A stretch of DNA of 64,000 nucleotides from Carposina sasakii (lineage: Eukaryota; Arthropoda; Insecta; Lepidoptera; Carposinidae). Made by a program: the position numbers and the translations under genes. The notes beneath the pieces are model-generated. The model did no database searches and had not been told where the DNA came from. It worked only from the letters and a program-made list of their open reading frames with translations. Location: the NCBI GenBank assembly GCA_014607495.2, contig CP053152.1, positions 14,553,899 through 14,617,898 on the forward strand. Direction: 5' to 3'. Shown piece after piece: positions 9,725 through 20,540 of the stretch (the stretch's first letter is position 1; each line of letters starts with the position of its first letter).

Positions 9725-10060
9725 CGGGCCCACTAAAAATACGGCAAATATGGACTCCGCCTGACCCTCGGATCTGCAGGAGTCGGTAAGACAACGCCGG
9801 CGAATCATCATGATTCAGTCGACCGGCGTCGATGTTGCGACACAAGTTTTGGATCGTTATTTTCGGTGACAGTCGCAACTGCTTAGAAGCCAGATCCATT
9901 TAGCACCCGATATGCATAATTGACACATTATAAATCAAAACATTCGTCAAACATGCAAGGATGCTAATCCGATAAACTAAGGGCAATTTCAACGTTCCTA
10001 ATTTTATTCGAACATATGTTTCGCCAACACCCGTGGCTTAATCATCAGGATTAGTTTTCC
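9725..10060 (-). mobile_element. Diverged relative of the inverted-repeat element (copy 4)
   Basis: Shared words in the same order as copy 2: CTGACCCTCGGATCTG, AGCCAGATCC, GAACATATGTTTCGCCAACA, CCGTGGC and AGGATTA. Arms and ends are too decayed to define. The hammerhead-like part (10005-10056, minus strand) keeps CTGATGA, GCCACGG, TTGGCGAAAC and ATATGTT, with a TTAA insert before stem II. Confidence 0.55.
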
Positions 10061-10940
10061 ATGTTAGTTCTAATCTACAGAACCAACTAACTAATAACTA
10101 AAACCTTTAATGTTGATGAGACTGCAAATCCATTTTTATACCCTGCAATCAAAATATAAAATAAAAAATGTTTAATACCTACATATTAGTTTAGCAAATG
10201 TTCAAGTCAAAAAATATAGAACTATCGATCTGGCCAGAGAAAATTATCTTTTGTCGAGCCACAAGATAAATAAATATTAAAAAATACTATTAAGTTATGC
10301 TAATAAATGTTAAATTATTAGAAGAAAAATAAATTTAATAACTGGAATATTAGTTAATATATATCTTTAAAATGATTTCATTGCAGCTGACCAAGAGCTA
10401 CCCAATTCATCAACTCAGGCTGTACCAGAACAACGAAAACACAATAGTCATTAATTGCCAGTCCTTACAAAATGTCTGCTACGTTGATGACTTGATATAT
10501 TCATCAACAAATTCAAGAACGTCTTTAACATCTTCACCATACAAACAGTTAGAAGAATGAAAAAAAAAGAAGACAAGGAATGAGATTCTAGAAAATCAAA
10601 GACAAAGAACAAAGCATGCAAGAATTATAAAACAAGAGGCATGGAAAAGAAATTACAAGATGTGAAATCATTTATGATAATCAATCATCATAATCCGGAA
10701 TTTATTGTACTTTACAGTGTGTCTCATGCAACCTATGGGCTCAAAGGCAGAGATTATTTTTTGTGTGATTATTGCAAATCTATCCACTCTGTGTTAAATA
10801 TGGACAAAAATGTAGGCCATATTACCCACATGTATGGGATCTTCTCAAAAGGGGAGTTTGCTAGAAATGGTTATTTTTTTGTTTGTTTATGATGGATGAT
10901 TGAACATAAGACTGATTAATAATAAAAATGTTTCTACCGT
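10061..10940. other. AT-rich unassigned DNA
   Basis: Short open frames at 10372-10560 and 10641-10892 resemble no family I know. No splice-bounded exon is seen. Confidence 0.35.
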
Positions 10941-11041
10941 ACAACAGTAAAACGCTCTTTTTCGCGGCGCCGCAACGCCGTAACGCAAACTGCCAATTTT
11001 AGCGTTGCGGCGCCGCAACGCGGTTATGTGTTTCAACCCTT
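10941..11041. repeat. GC-rich hairpin repeat
   Basis: GCGGCGCCGCAACGC occurs at about 10964-10978 and again as GCGTTGCGGCGCCGCAACGC at about 11002-11021, so the region can fold strongly. The end TGTGTTTCAACCCTTAA links it to 9343-9431. Confidence 0.45.
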
Positions 11042-11165
11042 AAGGCCGTCAGATAACCGTCAAAGGCATAAAGTTAGTCTTTCTCTAAAACTTGCTAATA
11101 ATAGAGACAGCATCAACTTTATTTTTCTGATAGGCTATCTAACGTTTGAAAAAAATCGGCACTTA
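11037..11165. mobile_element. Palindromic MITE (TAAGGG type), degraded copy
   Basis: CTTTCTCTAAAACTTG and TAGAGACAGCATCAACTTTA are followed by CTGATAGGCTATCTAACGTT and AAAATCGGCACTTA. It matches 7641-7784 with a shortened left arm. Confidence 0.6.
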
Positions 11166-11206
11166 GTCTCTTTCAATTTGAAGATGATGCAGATTTTTAT
11201 TTACTT

Positions 11207-11517
11207 ACTAGTGGACGCCCGCGACTCCGTCCGCGTGGACTATAGAAAAAACAACATGTCGAAATTATCCGGGATAAAAACATTTTCCCGGGATAAAAAG
11301 TAGCCTATGTTAAGTGGGACCTGTCACAATATATTCCTAAAAACTGCTTTGAAATCGGTTCAGCCGTTTCTGAGATTAGCGTGCACAAACGCACAGACAA
11401 ACAGACAAAAATTCCGAAAATCATCGTTTTGGGTCCTATTGCGTTGATAAAGGTCTCCTATAATAATTTTTCTCATATATCTTCCATGTACAGATAGCGT
11501 ATAGATATAGATAGATT
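11207..11517 (+). repeat. ACTAGTGGACG repeat
   Basis: A near-full copy: ACTAGTGGACGCCCGCGACT at the start, GGGATAAAAAGTAGCC, TTCAGCCGTTTCTGAGATTA and ATATCTTCCATGTACAGATA, ending in AGATATAGATAGAT. Confidence 0.8.
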
Positions 11518-11712
11518 CAGTTAAAAGAACTTATGTTTAAACCATCATCACCATCCCGCATAACTGCTTGCGCTGTTTGACTGAGAGATCTTTGAGTAAA
11601 TATTATACATGCATATTATGTGCTGCCAAAAGTGGAGTAGCCAGAACAGCAAGATCGCGAAGGAGATCCTATAGTTACATTTAGCATAGCGGAGTCAGAT
11701 GTAAATGATCAG

Positions 11713-11935
11713 TGACATATAATCACGCCTTTATCCCTTACGGGGTAGGCAGAGCACCAAGGGCCGATAGAACCACATGGTGCCACTTCTGACCAGTTTT
11801 GAGGGTATGGTTGAGATGTACAATTTCGGTTAGTAGTGACAGGTGGTCAGCCCATCGCCTACAAAACACCAAGATCCGGAAGTATGTCCGGAAAGAGAAG
11901 CAGCTGTAGTATTATACTTTTTTTTTCACTCCCAG
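11713..11935 (+). repeat. Lepidopteran ATCACGCCTTTATCCC repeat
   Basis: ATCACGCCTTTATCCCTTAC, GGGGTAGGCAGAGC, GACAGGTGGTCAGCCCATCG and CTACAAAACACCAAGATCCG follow the order known from a common lepidopteran repeat. The end is lost. Confidence 0.55.
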
Positions 11936-13595
11936 AGCAGCATAGAAGATTAACATTATACCATTGGTAAAACGAAATCGTTACTATCGTTAAGTACATT
12001 CACAAACTGATTTCCTGTATTATTTGTGATAATGTTTTTAATTGTGTCTAAAAGTGTTTATATTAGCAAGTACCTCCTGCAATCCTTTGAGCTACCGCGA
12101 ATACATTTCTCTTGATCTATTTACTCTGCTAAAGGTCTACAAATTGCGGCTTTAAAAATACGAGTTTATTCCAATTTTCCTGAATCTTTGACATTTATAA
12201 AAGCGGTATGTTTACTGTCTCTTGATGGCTTATAAAAAAACAAGATGGATAGCGTATTTATTTTTAAACAAAATGGATTTATTTGGACGGATTTGTATTT
12301 TATTTCTAAATTTATTTATAGAGTTCCTGTGTTCAGAAAACTGTTAGATATTTGAAAATATTTATCTATTTTTAACAAAACTATCTAACGATGGAAATAT
12401 CTGACGAGTTCTTCTAGGAGTTAAAGTTTAAATTAAAACATTTCTCGGCCATTTTATATACCTAGTAACCTATTTTATGTAGTAAACTAAACCTTGTAAG
12501 AGTCGACTAAGGGACTTTAGGGATGTTCTCTCGGGCGATGAGCTAGCCACTATCCACTGATCTTTCAAATCTAGCCCCACTAAAATAAACGTGGCTATAG
12601 GCTTTCTTTTTAGGAACGCAGCCGTGTATGTACGTACACAATTTTGAAGTAACATGTTGTATTTCTCAAAAAAAAGAACAGCATAAAAATAGGAACACTT
12701 GAGTGAAAGTAATATCCGTGACGTATTACGGAACACGTGTTCCTGTCACGCTCGTTATTCGTCACTGTAACTTTAATGTACTAGGGTAGCGTGACTTGGA
12801 CCGTGTTTGGTGGAGGTTACATGCAAGTTTTGTCACGAAAGCCATTTTGAAACGATATTGCTTCATTCATGTTTATTTATTTACTGGAAGGCTGTTGTTT
12901 GCGAGTTACTGAAGGTACTGAGAACTATACAGGAAACTGAAATATGACTAGGCAGATAGGTAACTACAGCTCTCCACTTAATATGTTCCAGATGTACCTA
13001 TTTTGTCTCGAGAAGCGTTTAGTCAAACTAACACAACTCAACTTTACTGTCCATACATGCTTGTATTTAAACTATGTGCCAAATACCAGTATCGGAACAC
13101 CAGTTAGTTTTAACTTTGAGCTGCCATTCCTAACTGGGAAGACCTAGAAACAGCCGAGTAAATCCAAAACTTTTCCCATTTATTACCCAAAGTCTTCCAC
13201 ATCTGCAACAAGACCTAGTAACAAAACAAAAATTCCCCGACTATTATCCCGTACTCGGACAGAGTATCCCAAATCCCGACTCTAATGACACAGAGCACTA
13301 ATTCGCGCACGTCCGCTTGTCTGTCACAGTATGAATAATACAGTAGCCTAATTTAGGCATGTCGTGTGCAAAGAAACACGCTTATGGGAGCGAAACTTGA
13401 TTGTTTACTTGTTTCTGTTCCTCGGTGTTACGTGTATCATACATAATAAACCTCAGGAAAATAGCTTAGTCAAGATTATGTAGGTATATTTAAATGTGAA
13501 TGGATTATCGGATATTGTAACATGTACTGTTGATGGTACTCTATGTCAATTTATTATTCAGTGCGGATTTTAAAATAAATAGCGAATAGCAAATG
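11936..13595. other. Unassigned DNA with R fragment and E-box palindrome
   Basis: No exon found. 12590-12645 holds an R-repeat piece (ACGTGGCTATAGGC, AGGAACGCAGCCGTGT). A perfect 14-bp palindrome with CACGTG lies at 12730-12743, flanked by CGTGAC and GTCACG words. Confidence 0.45.
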
Positions 13596-13645
13596 GAGAT
13601 CCGTGATCTCTGCCTCCGGGAAAGAGTCGTGATTTTTATGTATAT
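13596..13645 (-). repeat. ATCACGCCTC repeat fragment, minus strand
   Basis: Reads on the minus strand as AAAAATCACGACTCTTTCCC then GGAGGCAGAGATCACGG, a short piece of the family at 5498-5650. Confidence 0.5.
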
Positions 13646-14718
13646 AGCTGATAATAAAGCTAATATCGAGTTAACCATTAAAACTAGGATAGAAATGTTA
13701 CGATTAGAGACGAAGACGAATTAGAAATTGTATGTATAGGTTATTAATAGTTATTAGGGTCATTTGTTACACTCTGTATACGGTTGAACTAAATAAATAA
13801 AATAAGCAATGTCTTCATTCTGTGGCCATTGTACCTAAACGTATATCATTATATAGAGCGAGTGTTTCGTCCGACAGAAGATTACTGCCTAAGAGGATAA
13901 AGGAGCCCCGAGCGGAATACGATCGCCGAAATTAGTTCTCAAATGTTGTTTCTTATTTACTAAACTAAATCATTTTCTGAGACACGAAACCTATTTGTTT
14001 GTATAAAGAGAAATGTGAGCCGGATTATCTGTAATACCTGAGTGAGAGCTAGGCAAATATTGAGAGGCTGAAGAAACTTTGATTCTTTTCTGAAGTGTGT
14101 GTAGAAGGATATTAAACCTACACACATACTTGCTGAAAATACCCAATTTTAGTGCGAAACCTAAGACATTATGTGAAATTATCGCTTTTTAGTTTTTTTT
14201 TTTAATGTTTAGCTCTGATATTAATATAATAAGTATTTTTAAGAATATAGAGTTATTTGTAAATATAAGGGAAATACAATTGCCCTACAAAGTCAGTTAA
14301 CGAGCTATTTAATAATTCAGAGGATACCAGTTAATTAGGAGATTACAGTAAATAGTAAATGTACGAATAGTATTTGTCACCATGTTAAGTTGTAACGACC
14401 CGCCAATTAGGGTTAAGGATTACAGCCGAGCCCGGGGTGTGATAAACGCCCAGGCGATTAGAGTTACGTAGTCATATCACATTGATATAATATCTCATAT
14501 ATAGTAGGTAATGTACAATAAAACATGATAAGCACAGGTTTTTTTTTATTAGAGACGTCATAATTTCATTGATCTGAGTTTTTACTTTAGCACAAATTCA
14601 ATAGTTTTACTTAAAAGTACATTATTGTTGTACGGTTTTCTTTTGGTAGAAACTCAATTGCATACGAAGCCTACTTTATAACTAGAAAATATACCTACAT
14701 TACTATAGGTATGAACAA
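13646..14718. other. AT-rich unassigned DNA
   Basis: No gene recognised. GAACTAAATAAATAAAATA at about 13784-13802 could be a retroposon tail, but no body is recognisable upstream. Confidence 0.35.
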
Positions 14719-15056
14719 TAAAGCCTCGAGCACACCGGATGCGTATGCGTGCACGTAAGCGTAGACGTATACGTACCTCTGACTTGTAATGTATGGAACT
14801 GTATAGGCACGGGCAGATCGGATGGGTATGCGTAGACGTAAGCATAGACGTCAAGCGGTGACAGTTCTATACATTACGTGCACGTCTACGCGTACGTGCA
14901 CGCATACGCATCCGGTGTGCTCGAGCCTTTAATGTATGGAACTGTCACCGCTTGACGTCTATGCTTACGCATCCGGTCTGCCCGTGCCTATACAGTTCCA
15001 TACATTACAACTCAGAGGTACGTGCACGCACACGCATCCGGTGTGCTTGAGGCTTA
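14719..15056. mobile_element. Compound hairpin element, 1.5 units
   Basis: 14721-14930 is a palindromic unit with ends AAGCCTCGAGCACACCGGAT and ATCCGGTGTGCTCGAGCCTT. It is followed by a half unit (14931-15056) that repeats ATGTATGGAACTGTCACCGC, CTTGACGTCTATGCTTACG, GTGCCTATACAGTTCCATAC and ends CCGGTGTGCTTGAGGCTT. A single complete unit lies at 18402-18624. The half unit suggests tandem or nested growth of the element. Confidence 0.7.
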
Positions 15057-15318
15057 AAACGTGAAAACAAAAGAAAAACCATAATACGTAATATTATGGT
15101 TATCTTTTTTCTTATTAGTATGGAACACGATATTATAATAACTTATGAAATTTTATTGCCTTAGGTATGTTGATGTAGATAATTACCATTAAACCAGATT
15201 TTCAATGGTTAATCCATTCTCTTAAAATATAACCTCATACGGCCATAAAATTAATCCAGAATTTGTATGCATTTGTTTAGCACTTAACACTCGTAAATTC
15301 GAGTTGAGTTTGAGACTA

Positions 15319-15787
15319 TACAGGGTGTGGGTGACAGCCAGGCAAATACCGAAATGCTGAACAAATACCATTCTGCTATTATACGACAGTATTATAACTC
15401 GTAGGAAATGTATTTTTGGTTTGAATATCAGTAGCCTTTGCTCACCGCGCCAATTGTATTGGACGAACTTGTAACTAATTAAATAGACTTATTGGTTATT
15501 CAATGATACATTGCTGTTCTTTGGATCACTTGTGACTCTCTATTAGGGTTGATCAGGTTTTTGAACTTTTATGGGGCGACCTATTTAAAAAAAAAAATCG
15601 TTTTAAATTAGATTTTTAAGTCATTATCTAAGGCCTAAATAAACAAACTTAACAATTTTTCCTGAAAATATGAAAAAAAGTCGAAAATTTTAGGAAAATT
15701 TGCGAAAATTTTCTGTGTTTTCCACCTCAGAATCATGGTCTGAAGTCATGGTATCAATATTTGCCTGGCTGTTACAAACACCCTGTA
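15319..15787. mobile_element. MITE with CAGGGTGTGGGTGACAGCCAG ends, copy 2
   Basis: The element 15321-15785 is flanked by TA. Ends are CAGGGTGTGGGTGACAGCC and GGCTGTTACAAACACCCTG. It is about 70 bp longer than copy 1 owing to extra AT-rich sequence in the centre. Confidence 0.8.
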
Positions 15788-16084
15788 TTAGGGTCGATTC
15801 ACAATGAATCTTTTCAGATATGTTATCTGTGTGAGAACAGTACAGTAGTGAGATGACAGAATTTGTAAAGAAAATTGTAAATGGCCAGTATTTTCTTTAC
15901 TATTTTTCTCCTTTTAAAGGTCTTATTGCTAGAGTTGTATACAGTCTCTTTTTCAAGTCACTATCATGTTCCTTATGATTATTTTTAAAGCTCATCTTGT
16001 TTACATAGCACAGGATATAAATTAAGGGCCAACTATAAGTACACCTACTTTTGCTAGTATCTAACTTTATTTGTGAACTTTATT

Positions 16085-16429
16085 GGAACGAAGTTCCTTA
16101 CGGCAGGCTTGGAGGAGATAGGGATTTTGCTGCGCGACCGAACTGAAAAAAATGTGATAGTAAAACCGTAAGAAAAAGTGCGTGGAATAAAACCGTTAAA
16201 TGAGACGTGCGCAGGCGCGACAGTCGTATACACAAGCGAGTAGTGTATAATACCTTTCTCTTTCTCCCTCTTTCTTTTCGTTCTCTCATCCCTTCTCTCT
16301 CTATTACTACTCCACCCCGCCAATGCATACTCACATTATAGATACATTTTAAACCTAAATAAAATTGAGCACGATTTTTCTTTTGCAAATTGTGTCGATT
16401 CTACATTAGCCGAAGGAACTTCGTTCCTA
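16085..16429. mobile_element. Repeat with GGAACGAAGTTCC termini
   Basis: GGAACGAAGTTCCTTA at the left mirrors GAAGGAACTTCGTTCC at the right. Each end word is itself a palindrome. The interior has a pyrimidine-rich run (CTTTCTCTTTCTCCCTC). It looks like a MITE; target duplication not resolved. Confidence 0.5.
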
Positions 16430-17357
16430 CCTGGTGTCCCAACGACACCACATTTATTTTAATTTAGTTTTTCTATGTAATCCATTACTAATCTATAAAA
16501 CACGGACATTAAGAGGAGCGCATCCATGTAAATTATACGTTCCTTTATACGGAATAAAATAGGATTACAGTTAATTACATTGCGAAGCGAATTGTAATTT
16601 TGCGTAATTTCGTTCGCGACGAGATGATAGGATCAAGTTACTTTATTACTTACGTCGATGTTCTTATCGGTTGACAGGAGTCTTAACAAGCGAAAGTAAG
16701 CCTGCTTAATATGAAAAGCACAGGGTATTAGGTGCATTATGCCTTGGAAATTGTGATTTTAATGGTGCAGTGTTTTTGTCACGGTTGTAACATGGGTGTA
16801 AACCTGTGCCTAAAGGTATACGTAATAATATGCATGTACAAGAATTATTTCAGAAAAGGTAATTTTAGAACATAGGATCCAGTTTTGGTGGTAAGGTGGT
16901 ATTACATAACTATGTAGTGTACTAATGGAAGTGGCAAGGTGTAATAAGACTATGTGTACGTTTTAAGTAAACTTAGATCTGAGAACCTCAAAATTATTAT
17001 ATAATTCGTAGTTACGAAAATGTTTTTAATCCAGCATAGAAATCGCGCAAACTATTTGCCAACTTAAATGACAACTTAAATTACCGTAAATTTTCCGTAA
17101 ACTAATAAATAACCCAGACTAAAACGGATTACGTTTGCCTAGCCTCAGTCGAGGTGGCACGCCCGTGACGCGATCGAGTCTCGACCGTGACGGCCCGTCA
17201 CACCTGTGACGCTGTGTCACGCATTTAACGTAATGAAGATATTTAACAGATATACGAGTATTTAGTACCGGTTTGTATTCTTACGACAAAATTGCTGTGT
17301 GTTTAAAGTATTTATGTGAAATAGTAGTTTTTTTATATTTTTGCCTTTTATTTATCA
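16430..17357. other. Unassigned DNA with a GTGAC/GTCAC cluster
   Basis: No gene recognised. At 17155-17222 at least six GTGAC or GTCAC words crowd together (CCCGTGACGCGATCGAG, GACCGTGACGGCCCGTCACA and so on). Confidence 0.4.
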
Positions 17358-18052
17358 ACTAGTGGCCCGCCCTCGCTTCGCTTCGGTACGTACAGGGTGT
17401 TTTTTTGTGGCCACCTTTAACGAAGGGTACGTATTCTATACATGAAATAAAGTAAGTTTATGCCAAAAAAAATGCTGGGAAAAAAATATTTTTTTTAATT
17501 TTTTTTTTTAAATTCCTTGATCGTGCGAAATTTATAGTGTCTAGTGTTTATGTTAGTTTTTTTATAGACAGATATTAATTATTTTTCTGAAAAAATCACG
17601 CGCGTCTATGGACAGAAAAACGCAGTTATTTACCATGGACCCTAATATTTTGGAAACCAGACACTTCCCAGGTATGCTTCCATGGAGAAAAATGATCGTG
17701 ATGATGAGGAGATTCCGTAGTTTTCGGGAACGTTGACGACCAAAAATCATCCTGTATACTCAACGTATTCATCGTTTAAACCTTCCCTGAACTTCCACGA
17801 ACATTTCAATACTAAAATAATCGGTTCAGTCGTTCTCGAGTTTTAGAGAGACTAACAAACAGCAATTAATTTTTATATATAAGACTAGTGGTCCACCCTC
17901 GCTTCGCTTCGGTACATATACTTGATGTATTCACCGTTTAAACCTTCCTTGGACTTCCATGAAAATTTCAAGGCTAAAATTAGCCAATTCGGTTCAGTCG
18001 TTCTCGAGTTTTAGCGAGACTAACGAACAGCAATTCATTTTTAAATATAAGA
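17358..18052 (+). repeat. Two tandem ACTAGTGGCCCGCC repeats, first one interrupted
   Basis: Unit 1 is 17358-17390 plus 17757-17882, and unit 2 is 17884-18052. Both begin ACTAGTGG, pass through CCTCGCTTCGCTTCGGTAC, AAACCTTCC and TTCAGTCGTTCTCGAG, and end with AACAGCAATT. Unit 1 is split by MITE D. This family is related in layout to the ACTAGTGGACG repeat but distinct. Confidence 0.7.
17391..17756 (-). mobile_element. MITE D copy 2, inserted in the ACTAG-like repeat
   Basis: The 362-bp element 17393-17754 has ends CAGGGTGTTTTTTTGTGG and CCAAAAATCATCCTG, with TA on each side. Comparison with the uninterrupted neighbour (GGTACATATACTTGATG) shows the empty site would read GGTACGTATACTCAACG, confirming TA as the target duplication. 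Confidence 0.85.
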
Positions 18053-18401
18053 TCAACTACTTATCAAGGTCGACATGTTACTGTTATACCGGATTAGTAT
18101 AACATGTTATATTAACAGCATAAGTTTATTAAAAAGAAACATTTTAATTTGCTATACAAAACCTTGGTGTGAAAAGCTACCGAATAATCGACAAGCGACA
18201 CTCATGGATTTCAGATATACCTACTAAATAATTTTCTACAAATCTTAATTATATTATTATCATGCTTACATACTGCCGGCCATAAAAGTTTTTTTTCAGT
18301 CCTCATTTTATAATGACCCAATATTTATTATAGCTAATAAAACATCGATTTAAATTTTACATCGATAATTGACCCACGTAATTATAGGCAGCTTAACAAT
18401 A

Positions 18402-18624
18402 AAGGCTCGAGCACACCGGATGCGTATGCGTGCACGTAAGTGTAGACGTACACGTACCTCTGAGTTTAAATGTATAGAACTGTCACCACTTGACGTCTAT
18501 GCTTACGTCTACGCATACGCATCCGGTGTGCCCGTGCCTATACAGTTCCATACATTACAACTCAGAGGTACGTATACGTCTACGCTTACGTGCACGCACA
18601 CGCATCCGGTGTGCTTGAGCCTTA
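18402..18624. mobile_element. Palindromic MITE, single unit
   Basis: AAGGCTCGAGCACACCGGAT mirrors ATCCGGTGTGCTTGAGCCTT. Inner words GCGTGCACGTAAGTGTAGAC and TACGCTTACGTGCACGC pair as well. It is the same family as 14719-15056. The upstream stretch 18053-18400 holds nothing recognisable. Confidence 0.75.
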
Positions 18625-18788
18625 AAGCCGTGCATTGTTTCCGTAATGATATGTCGTCAGTCACAGGCACGTGGCTGTGACATGAAGGGCATTTTAAAAT
18701 TATACATGCATGCCTGTAAAAGTGGATATATAGGTATAGGTACATTACTTAATTAGGATATTGCAATACGCTACTTATCGACCTATTA

Positions 18789-19010
18789 GGCGGCCGATTG
18801 GTGTAGTTGGTAGTGGCGTCATAGGTCCTGCGCTCGAATCCCGGTGGGTGCAAACATTAATACGATGAATGAATCGATGTTTGCCTCCGAGTCAATGATG
18901 TTTCTATACCTATACTTATCTGTGTATTTCTATACCGTTGCATTAGTACCCACGACACAAGACCTTAGAGATCTTAATGTGGGACTAGTTCAATGTGTGT
19001 GAATATTTAT
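18789..19010 (+). mobile_element. tRNA-headed SINE, type T1 copy 1
   Basis: The head GGCGGCCGATTGGTGTAGTT, GGTAG and GCTCGAATCCCGGTGG gives a pol III A box and B box. The body GTGCAAACATTAATACGATG and GATCTTAATGTGGGACTAG is shared with 30333-30545. The end is AT-rich (TTTATTTATTATTAATTTA). Confidence 0.7.
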
Positions 19011-19231
19011 TTATTATTAATTTATCATCATCAATCAGCCCACTTTCCCAAATGATGGGTATTAAGTCTGTACTTACTACGACCTCCATTCTTTTATGAT
19101 TTATAAGTTATTAGTATGTACTCTGTCTACATACTTACCTATATTTGGTGAATATAATAACATTATTTATTTTCAATTTAGGAGCGTAATGACAATTTTT
19201 TTTATACAAATTTGGTGTATAAATATGCTCT

Positions 19232-19315
19232 GTGGGGTGAGCACGAACCTCTCGATAGTGCGTAACGGCTAGTCGCTAGAGTTGCGCCGCGTAAAAAGGT
19301 TCGTGCTTACCCCAC
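19232..19315. mobile_element. 84-bp palindromic MITE
   Basis: GTGGGGTGAGCACGAACCT (19232-19250) and AGGTTCGTGCTTACCCCAC (19297-19315) are inverted with one mismatch. The loop is GC-rich. No transposase. Confidence 0.6.
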
Positions 19316-19828
19316 TGATTTTGCTATACTATTGGACATAAAAGAATGGTAAATATAAAGAAGAAAAGTGTCAAAATTCCCTTTATTTTAACTACATATT
19401 TAGACAGAGGTTTGCTATATTTAGTTTTCTCTTATAATAATTTAGATCTAGATATTGTGATGGTTCGATACAGGGATTTGGTATCTCCTCGTTCGATACT
19501 ATTTTTATTAGGATCATATTATTCAGAAATTCTATTAAAGAATTATTCCTGGAAAAGTAGTAAAGTTTAAGGACGGATAGATGAGATCATGAAACACAAG
19601 CGATAACGGAGTGAGGCTATATCAAGGATATTTGTCATCAAGAAATCTATTTCACTTGACATAAAGTGAAGATACTATTACAAAATTGCATTTTACTAGC
19701 CAAAACGGCAAAGTGGTACTTTTAGTGTAAACATTATAATTATCAACTTCCACTGCGTAAGAGCGCGCGTGTAATTGAATTATGTATGGGCATGTTCGTT
19801 CGTCGGCGAAAAATAAAATAATAATGTT
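19316..19828. other. Unassigned DNA
   Basis: Contains CAGGGATTTGGTATCTCCTC near 19470, with a similar line (CAGGGATTTGGTATCTACTC) near 34282, so a fragment of an undefined repeat. No exon seen. Confidence 0.35.
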
Positions 19829-19932
19829 TGCCGAGATTTGGCTAGTGTATAGCTATCGGGATGAAGTATAATGTTGCCAATATGTAATTTAGAAAAAGAG
19901 ATGGTAAAATTCGTCATCCGAGTAATTGACTC
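19829..19932 (+). repeat. Module H without tRNA-like part
   Basis: GCCGAGATTTGGCTAGTGTA, TAGCTATCGGGATGAAG, TTGCCAATATGTAATTTAG and GATGGTAAAATTCGTCATC, then GAGTAATTGACT and ordinary AT-rich DNA. Same order as 20360 and 38406, but those continue into a tRNA-like sequence. 19933-20359 holds nothing recognised. Confidence 0.6.
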
Positions 19933-20359
19933 TTATTTATTTACCTAGCACTTATGATTTTAGAAAATCTTGTACTTTAATAATTAAAGGAAGATAAAAA
20001 AACTTGTAATTAATTTGGCCATAAAGTCGATACAAAGATGTGACATCTCAAACCGTTGGTTACAGAACACTCAACACAACGAAATGAGTAGCTAATCCAG
20101 GTGTGTGGACAATACTGGACAATGGAGAATGAACTAGCGAATTAATCTCCCCCGCCAACCCCTAGCCTGGGTCCCTTTTGTCCCAATGGCCATAGAAATG
20201 GAGATAAGACAGCATTGTTCGTACGATGAGACTGTCCCATTTCTATGGGATAGTTTGTGTAACATGGGTGTATTCGCGGAGTCTATTTCTTTCATTTAGT
20301 TATTAGTAAAAGCTGTAGTATTTTGATGTAGCATCATTAAAAATGGTTATTAATAAAGA

Positions 20360-20540
20360 TATGGCTAGTATATAGCTATCGGGATGAAAAAATAACGTTC
20401 CCAAAAACGTAATTTAAAAGAGATGGTAAAATTCGTCATCAGTTAAGTGACCCGATAGCTCAGTTGGTGAGAGCGATGCACGGAATGCTAGAGGTCGTGA
20501 ATTCAAATCTCACTCGGGTGATTTTTTTTTTCATTTTCTT
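20360..20540 (+). repeat. Module H followed by a tRNA-like sequence, copy 2
   Basis: ATGGCTAGTATATAGCTATC to ATTCGTCATCAGTTAAGTG, then a 72-nt tRNA-like stretch (20450-20521). It shows ACCCGA pairing with TCGGGT, a D-arm-like AGCTCAGTTGGTGAGAGCG, and a T-arm-like GTGAATTCAAATCTCAC, then T9 and CATTTTCTTA. It is not a usable tRNA gene as far as I can judge: the anticodon arm is poorly formed. Confidence 0.55.

Noticed and set aside
18369..18745. Overlapping open frames on both strands
   Set aside because: Both arise from the palindromic MITE at 18402-18624.
20450..20521. Functional tRNA gene
   Set aside because: Acceptor and T arms are partly formed but the anticodon arm is poor and it follows a repeat module; better treated as a tRNA-like part of a repeat.
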